Assembly (NCBI GenBank): GCA_964393895.1
Contig: CAYMWP010000105.1
Span: 1 to 16,996 of the forward strand
Direction: 5' to 3'
Source: B4-G1 sp964393895
GTDB taxonomy: Bacteria > Chloroflexota > Anaerolineae > B4-G1
DNA length: 16,996 nt
Shown in pieces: positions 14,249-16,996 of the stretch; the first letter of the stretch is position 1; each line of letters opens with the position of its first letter. A program made the translations under genes and the position numbers. A model generated the notes under the pieces. That model did no database searches. It was not told the origin of the DNA and was given only the letters and a program-made list of their open reading frames with translations.

Positions 14249-15378
14249 GAGCCTAGCTCCGCGAGGTGGAACCGCATACGTTCCCCCAAGCGCTCGACAG
14301 TATATTCCTGCGACAGGCGCCGCCGCCCCCGCCGCGCCAGACGTCGCCGTAGCGCAGGGTCGGCTTGCAGAGTCAAGAGACCCGCGGCAAGAGCGCCAGG
14401 GTTGGCCCGTTCGACCAGATAGACGTGCTCGCCGTGACGCAGAGCGGCCCGCACCACGGCAGCATCGCCCGTGACGACGACCTTTTCCATAGCCAATCCC
14501 TCGTAGACCTTGCTCTGTATCGTGATTAGCGATTGAGGAGTGGTGCCAAACGCCCCCAGGCACACGTCCGCACAACCGACTCGCTCTAGTAACTCTTCCG
14601 GCTCCAGCCAATCCACGAACGTCACATTGGGCAAGTCATAGTCCCGCGCCAAAGCCATCGCTTTCTCGCGCTCCGGTCCCTGCCCGATCAGTTCAAAGTG
14701 GATCGTACCCTCACCCGCCAGGATTTTGGCAGCCTCGACGATGTGCTCCACACCGTGATTGGGAATGAACGTGCCACAATAGACGACACGCAACACACCA
14801 TCGTTGCTGCACCTATTGCTCACCGGTTTGAAGACACGATCATCGGCCCCTGTGGGCACCAGGCGGAACCGCCCTGGCGGGACGGCGTAGACGGCCTGAA
14901 ACCAGGCGACGTATTCGCTCGTATCCAGGACCAGGCGGTCGGGGAGAGAGCAGGCGAGCTTTTCCAGCCAATAGATCAGCCAACCAGTAACGGGGTGCCG
15001 GGCCGCCAGTCCTCTCTCCGACGCGATGAGGTACAGGGACATGAAAACGTCCAGCACCAGGGGCTTGCGCCGCAGCCAGGTGAGGATACGCGCCAGGTAA
15101 ACGTCTATCTGGCCGGGATAGCCCAACACCATGACGTCGTAAGCGCCGATTCGACGGTATCGTTTCAGCAACCTCCAGTAGGTACGGACGACTCGGGCGA
15201 TGAACGTGGGGCGCAGCCACCCGCCGCTGGCCGCCTGCACTCGATCCTCGATTCCGCGCCAGAGCCGTTCGTGACACTCGATGACCTCGACGCCGCTGCG
15301 CCGCAAGCCCTCGACCAGGATTTTGTTGCGCGAATATTTCGCCCGATAGGTGCCAAAGTAGCAAACGCGCAGAAGCAC
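14245..15378 (-). CDS. Family 4-type glycosyltransferase (GT-B fold), first gene of the glycan operon
   Basis: The 377-residue protein begins MLLRVCYFGTYRAKYSRNK and has a typical GT4 donor domain: LRVVYCGTFIPNHGVEHIVEAA, ELIGQGPER, VTFVDWLEPEEL and KVYEGLAMEKVVVTGD. It should add a sugar at the cytoplasmic membrane face. The start appears to be GTG at 15378, with AGGGG directly before it at poor spacing and AGGGGAG further upstream; a CTG two codons later would be better placed but is rare. Its TGA overlaps the radical SAM start, so the two are coupled. Upstream lie a strong promoter, a 16-codon frame and a hairpin, which together probably form the operon leader. Specificity unknown. Confidence 0.85.
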   Translation of the reverse strand: MLLRVCYFGTYRAKYSRNKILVEGLRRSGVEVIECHERLWRGIEDRVQAASGGWLRPTFIARVVRTYWRLLKRYRRIGAYDVMVLGYPGQIDVYLARILTWLRRKPLVLDVFMSLYLIASERGLAARHPVTGWLIYWLEKLACSLPDRLVLDTSEYVAWFQAVYAVPPGRFRLVPTGADDRVFKPVSNRCSNDGVLRVVYCGTFIPNHGVEHIVEAAKILAGEGTIHFELIGQGPEREKAMALARDYDLPNVTFVDWLEPEELLERVGCADVCLGAFGTTPQSLITIQSKVYEGLAMEKVVVTGDAAVVRAALRHGEHVYLVERANPGALAAGLLTLQADPALRRRLARRGRRRLSQEYTVERLGERMRFHLAELGS

Positions 15379-15408
15379 CCCCTGGTGTTAATTTCTCCCC
15401 TTGCAAGT

Positions 15409-15440
15409 GATACGGCGCACCTCACGAGGTGCGCCGTATC
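15409..15440 (-). promoter_or_regulatory. Perfect 15-bp hairpin in the glycan operon leader
   Basis: GATACGGCGCACCTC (15409-15423) pairs exactly with GAGGTGCGCCGTATC (15426-15440) around two bases. Neither side is followed by a T-run in the direction of transcription, so it is not a standard intrinsic terminator. It lies 12 bases after the leader reading frame and about 30 bases before the first glycosyltransferase. It could be an attenuator arm, an RNA-processing or stability element, or a protein-binding dyad. Confidence 0.6.
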
Positions 15441-15452
15441 CGTTTGGCCCGG

Positions 15453-15503
15453 CTATGTCACTGCGAGGTGATGCCGGACCGAATGTCTAAGGTAACTATC
15501 CAT
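15453..15503 (-). CDS. Possible 16-residue leader peptide
   Basis: The frame reads MDSYLRHSVRHHLAVT and stops at TAG. The ATG has a near-ideal ribosome-binding site, AGGAGGTG, about eight bases upstream, stronger than those of the operon genes themselves. It sits between the promoter and the hairpin. It is basic, with three histidines and two arginines. I know no homolog. It could be a leader peptide coupling translation to operon expression, a small secreted or regulatory peptide, or a chance frame after a remnant ribosome-binding site. Confidence 0.4.
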   Translation of the reverse strand: MDSYLRHSVRHHLAVT

Positions 15504-15535
15504 AGGCACCACCTCCTCCATTAAGAGATGGCTAG

Positions 15536-15564
15536 ATTATCCCACAATGTAGTGACGCTGTCAA
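15536..15564 (-). promoter_or_regulatory. Near-consensus sigma-70 promoter of the glycan operon
   Basis: On the minus strand TTGACA (15564-15559) and GATAAT (15541-15536) are 17 bases apart: a perfect -35 box and a -10 with one mismatch. Transcription would start near 15529, just ahead of the leader frame. It lies directly beside the broken transposase fragment, so the insertion may have helped create it. Confidence 0.75.
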
Positions 15565-15606
15565 ATTGCACTCGCGCGGGGGAAGGGACCGCTTGTGCAC
15601 GGCTGA

Positions 15607-15699
15607 CAGACGGGCGATTTCTCACGAGCCCTGGAAGCGCTGTTGGGGCCTGAAGCGACCGGCTTCTCGGCCGCGACGATCACGCGTCTGCTCAATCAG
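15607..15699 (+). mobile_element. IS256-family (Mutator) transposase fragment, degraded
   Basis: Translation on the plus strand gives TGDFSRALEALLGPEATG followed by FSAATITRLLN. This matches the segment of IS256-type transposases usually reading STGDF..AL..LLG....LSA.TI.RL. An in-frame TGA lies just upstream (15604-15606), and homology stops at about 15699, where sequence of the opposite-strand sensor gene begins. Only about 30 residues survive, so it is inactive. I recognise it from memory of the family pattern, not from a search. Confidence 0.65.
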
Positions 15700-15903
15700 C
15701 CCATCCACCGTCCCAAACCACATGAATCCCTGGCTATCCTGCAGGATGCACAGCACTAAATCGTGGGACAAGCCCTGTTCGCTCGTGAGGTGAGTGAACT
15801 TGGGCGTGGATGTCTGAGCGTACACAAAGGTTGGCGCACACAGACCACCGAGAAGCGCGAGGATAGAGAGGACGAGCCACACACTCTTGGCATCTCTTGC
15901 CAA
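15622..15903 (-). pseudogene. Truncated 5' end of a Reg_prop-type two-component sensor gene
   Basis: From a TTG at about 15903 the frame encodes a signal peptide (basic start, hydrophobic VWLVLSILALLGGLC, cleavage near VYA-QT at residue 29). It then reads FTHLTSEQGLSHDLVLC and ILQDSQGFMWFGTVDGL (to residue 69). That is the standard opening of hybrid sensors whose periplasmic part is a propeller of Reg_prop repeats; members normally continue DGLNRYDG and run beyond a thousand residues. Here homology ends at 15697, at the junction with the IS256-type fragment, and the frame closes after a short unrelated tail (stop at 15622). No kinase part remains in the window. A plausible promoter survives upstream. 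Non-functional as a sensor; a short exported peptide could in principle still be made. Confidence 0.75.
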
Positions 15904-15909
15904 GCGGCG

Positions 15910-15939
15910 ATTGTAGCATGGCCTGTCCGTGCCGCCCAA
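15910..15939 (-). promoter_or_regulatory. Remnant promoter of the truncated sensor gene
   Basis: TTGGGC (15939-15934) and TACAAT (15915-15910) are 18 bases apart, and the -10 carries an extended TG (TGCTACAAT). The predicted start of transcription falls at about the proposed TTG codon, so the message may be leaderless or the true start may lie a few codons downstream. Confidence 0.4.
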
Positions 15940-15964
15940 TCGGCTGGCGGGATAATACGCCGGG

Positions 15965-15992
15965 TTGCAACCTGCTGAAAACAGTGTATCAT
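15965..15992 (+). promoter_or_regulatory. Promoter of the SNF2 helicase gene
   Basis: TTGCAA (15965-15970) and TATCAT (15987-15992) are separated by 16 bases. The -10 is identical to that of the CDF gene. Transcription would begin near 15999, about 20 bases before the ATG. It is divergent from the sensor remnant's promoter. Confidence 0.5.
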
Positions 15993-16019
15993 ACCGGTGA
16001 CGCGCGCAGCAGAGGTGGG

Positions 16020-16996
16020 ATGGAAAATCAGAACGAGGGAGTAAACCGGGTATCAGTCCTGCACGGCAGTTGGTCGGACGGCGTCTTCTTCGTCTGGGGC
16101 GAGTCGGCGGAGCCTGCCCCCAAGCCCCGTGGTCGGCGTCCGCGTGTGCCGCCGCACCCCCACGCCGCGCCGCCAGAGCGGTTGCGCCAGGCCCTGGAGG
16201 CGTTGGCCGCCTCCGGCGATTGGGGCGACGTTCCTCCGGCAACGCGCACGATCCTGCTGCCATCGACCGCCACCGGACCACACCTGCCTCCCTGGCTGGT
16301 TCTCGATGCGGACGCCGAGGCGATGGACACCGCAGCCGAGTTGCATTTGAGCCCCTGGAAAGTGAAGGGCCTGGCGCTGGAGATCCTCAATGCCCTGGAC
16401 CTACTGGTCGCACTACCGCTTCACGGGACAGGCGCGCGATGGTGGGGCGCCGACCTGCGCTACTGGAGCCTCGCCGCCAAGCTGGGACTAGAACTCGTGG
16501 CGCAGCACAAATACGTGCCCGGACTGACAGAGGACGAGGGGCAATATCGGGCCGTGTGGCTGCCGGTGATGGACGACCCCGACGACCGGGCCAGGCTGCG
16601 CACCCTGTCCCAGGCGATGCCGCCCGTCTGCCGGGCGTTGTTCGCCGCAGACGATGCCCAAGCCAACCAGGCCCCGGCGCCGCACATACTGGTGGACGGT
16701 TTCATCAAGCGAATCGTAGACCGGGCCGTGCGCGACTGGGGACGATCTCGGCTGGATCGGCGGCGCAGATCGCCTCAAGGCGTGGCCGGCGCGTGGTGGT
16801 CGGCGCTGTGGGATGAGGATGGAACGATCGCGGTCCCGTTGGCAGAGCGGCGCGAGTTGGCCCGCCTGTTCGAGTCCTGGCAGCAGTGGATGGGGCAACT
16901 GCGCGGCGCGGCGGAGACGGGGTTTCGCCTCTGTTTCCGGTTGGAGCCGCCGGAGGTCGACCCCGAGACGGAGCAGGTCGTCTCCCCCGATTGGGC
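16020..16996 (+). CDS. SNF2-family DEAD/DEAH-box helicase, N-terminal part (runs off the window)
   Basis: The frame is open from the ATG at 16020 to the last base, giving about 325 residues. It begins MENQNEGVNRVSVLHGSW, then DGVFFVWGES, a pattern I associate with bacterial SNF2 ATPases that carry a long associated domain (SNF2_assoc/DUF3670-like) ahead of the motor. Later parts fit the same family: SPWKVKGLALEILNAL, HILVDGFIKRIVDRAVRDW and GFRLCFRLEPPE near the edge. The Walker motifs should lie a few hundred residues further on and cannot be checked. These proteins are predicted double-stranded-DNA or RNA-polymerase-associated motors; precise roles are unknown. GAGGTGGG just before the ATG is the ribosome-binding site. 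No link to the glycan operon is apparent; it starts a new transcription unit. Confidence 0.8.
   Translation, partial: MENQNEGVNRVSVLHGSWSDGVFFVWGESAEPAPKPRGRRPRVPPHPHAAPPERLRQALEALAASGDWGDVPPATRTILLPSTATGPHLPPWLVLDADAEAMDTAAELHLSPWKVKGLALEILNALDLLVALPLHGTGARWWGADLRYWSLAAKLGLELVAQHKYVPGLTEDEGQYRAVWLPVMDDPDDRARLRTLSQAMPPVCRALFAADDAQANQAPAPHILVDGFIKRIVDRAVRDWGRSRLDRRRRSPQGVAGAWWSALWDEDGTIAVPLAERRELARLFESWQQWMGQLRGAAETGFRLCFRLEPPEVDPETEQVVSPDW

Noticed and set aside
14249..14611. N-terminal extension of the radical SAM frame
   Set aside because: It overlaps the upstream glycosyltransferase, is Arg/Ala/Gly-rich with no family resemblance, and the GTG at 14248 gives the canonical start with a coupled overlap.
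15904..16281. Minus-strand upstream extension of the sensor remnant
   Set aside because: It is antisense to the SNF2 helicase gene and rich in Arg/Pro with no recognisable domain; homology starts only at the signal peptide.
1..16996. CRISPR arrays, rRNA and tRNA genes
   Set aside because: No regularly spaced direct repeats with unique spacers, and no recognisable rRNA or tRNA sequence, were seen by eye; a dedicated scan would be more sensitive.

Overview
The window looks like GC-rich bacterial chromosome. My best guess for the source is a Chloroflexota (Anaerolineae-like) genome. This is inference from the gene mix: a TtuA/TtuB tRNA thiolation pair, paired AlkP-superfamily phosphohydrolases of the COG3379 type, a 'Reg_prop' sensor remnant, a SNF2 helicase with the bacterial N-terminal associated domain, and intergenic spaces full of short palindromic repeats. 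I saw no rRNA, tRNA or CRISPR array.

Left part (1-4194). A cation diffusion facilitator gene reads rightward from its own promoter and ends in a hairpin-plus-T-run terminator. Facing it are ttuA and ttuB, which overlap and encode the tRNA 2-thiouridine sulfurtransferase and its ubiquitin-like sulfur carrier. Upstream of them on the same strand is a tryptophanase gene. The three intergenic gaps here each carry a copy of one small palindromic element with GTAAC...GTTAC ends. Two copies are flanked by 8-bp direct repeats, as expected of a non-autonomous transposon; the ends and duplication length match what I recall for the IS66 family.

Middle part (4195-15378). Eight genes run leftward with short gaps or overlaps and look like one cell-surface glycan operon. 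In transcription order they are a GT4-type glycosyltransferase, a B12-binding radical SAM enzyme, a second GT4-type glycosyltransferase, an exported sulfatase-like lipoprotein, a GT2-type glycosyltransferase, two tandem AlkP-superfamily phosphohydrolases, and a polysaccharide flippase. No polymerase, ligase or initiating sugar-phosphate transferase is visible, so the pathway is incomplete here. Three alkaline-phosphatase-fold enzymes in one operon suggest that a phospho-group is added to or removed from the glycan or its lipid carrier (inference).

Upstream of this operon (15379-15600) lies a near-consensus sigma-70 promoter, a 16-codon reading frame with a strong ribosome-binding site, and a perfect 15-bp hairpin. 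This could be a leader/attenuator for the 11-kb operon. Immediately beyond is a scar: a broken IS256-type transposase fragment abuts the truncated 5' end of a two-component sensor gene.

Right edge (16020-end). A rightward SNF2-family helicase gene begins and runs out of the window. Its promoter is divergent from that of the dead sensor gene.
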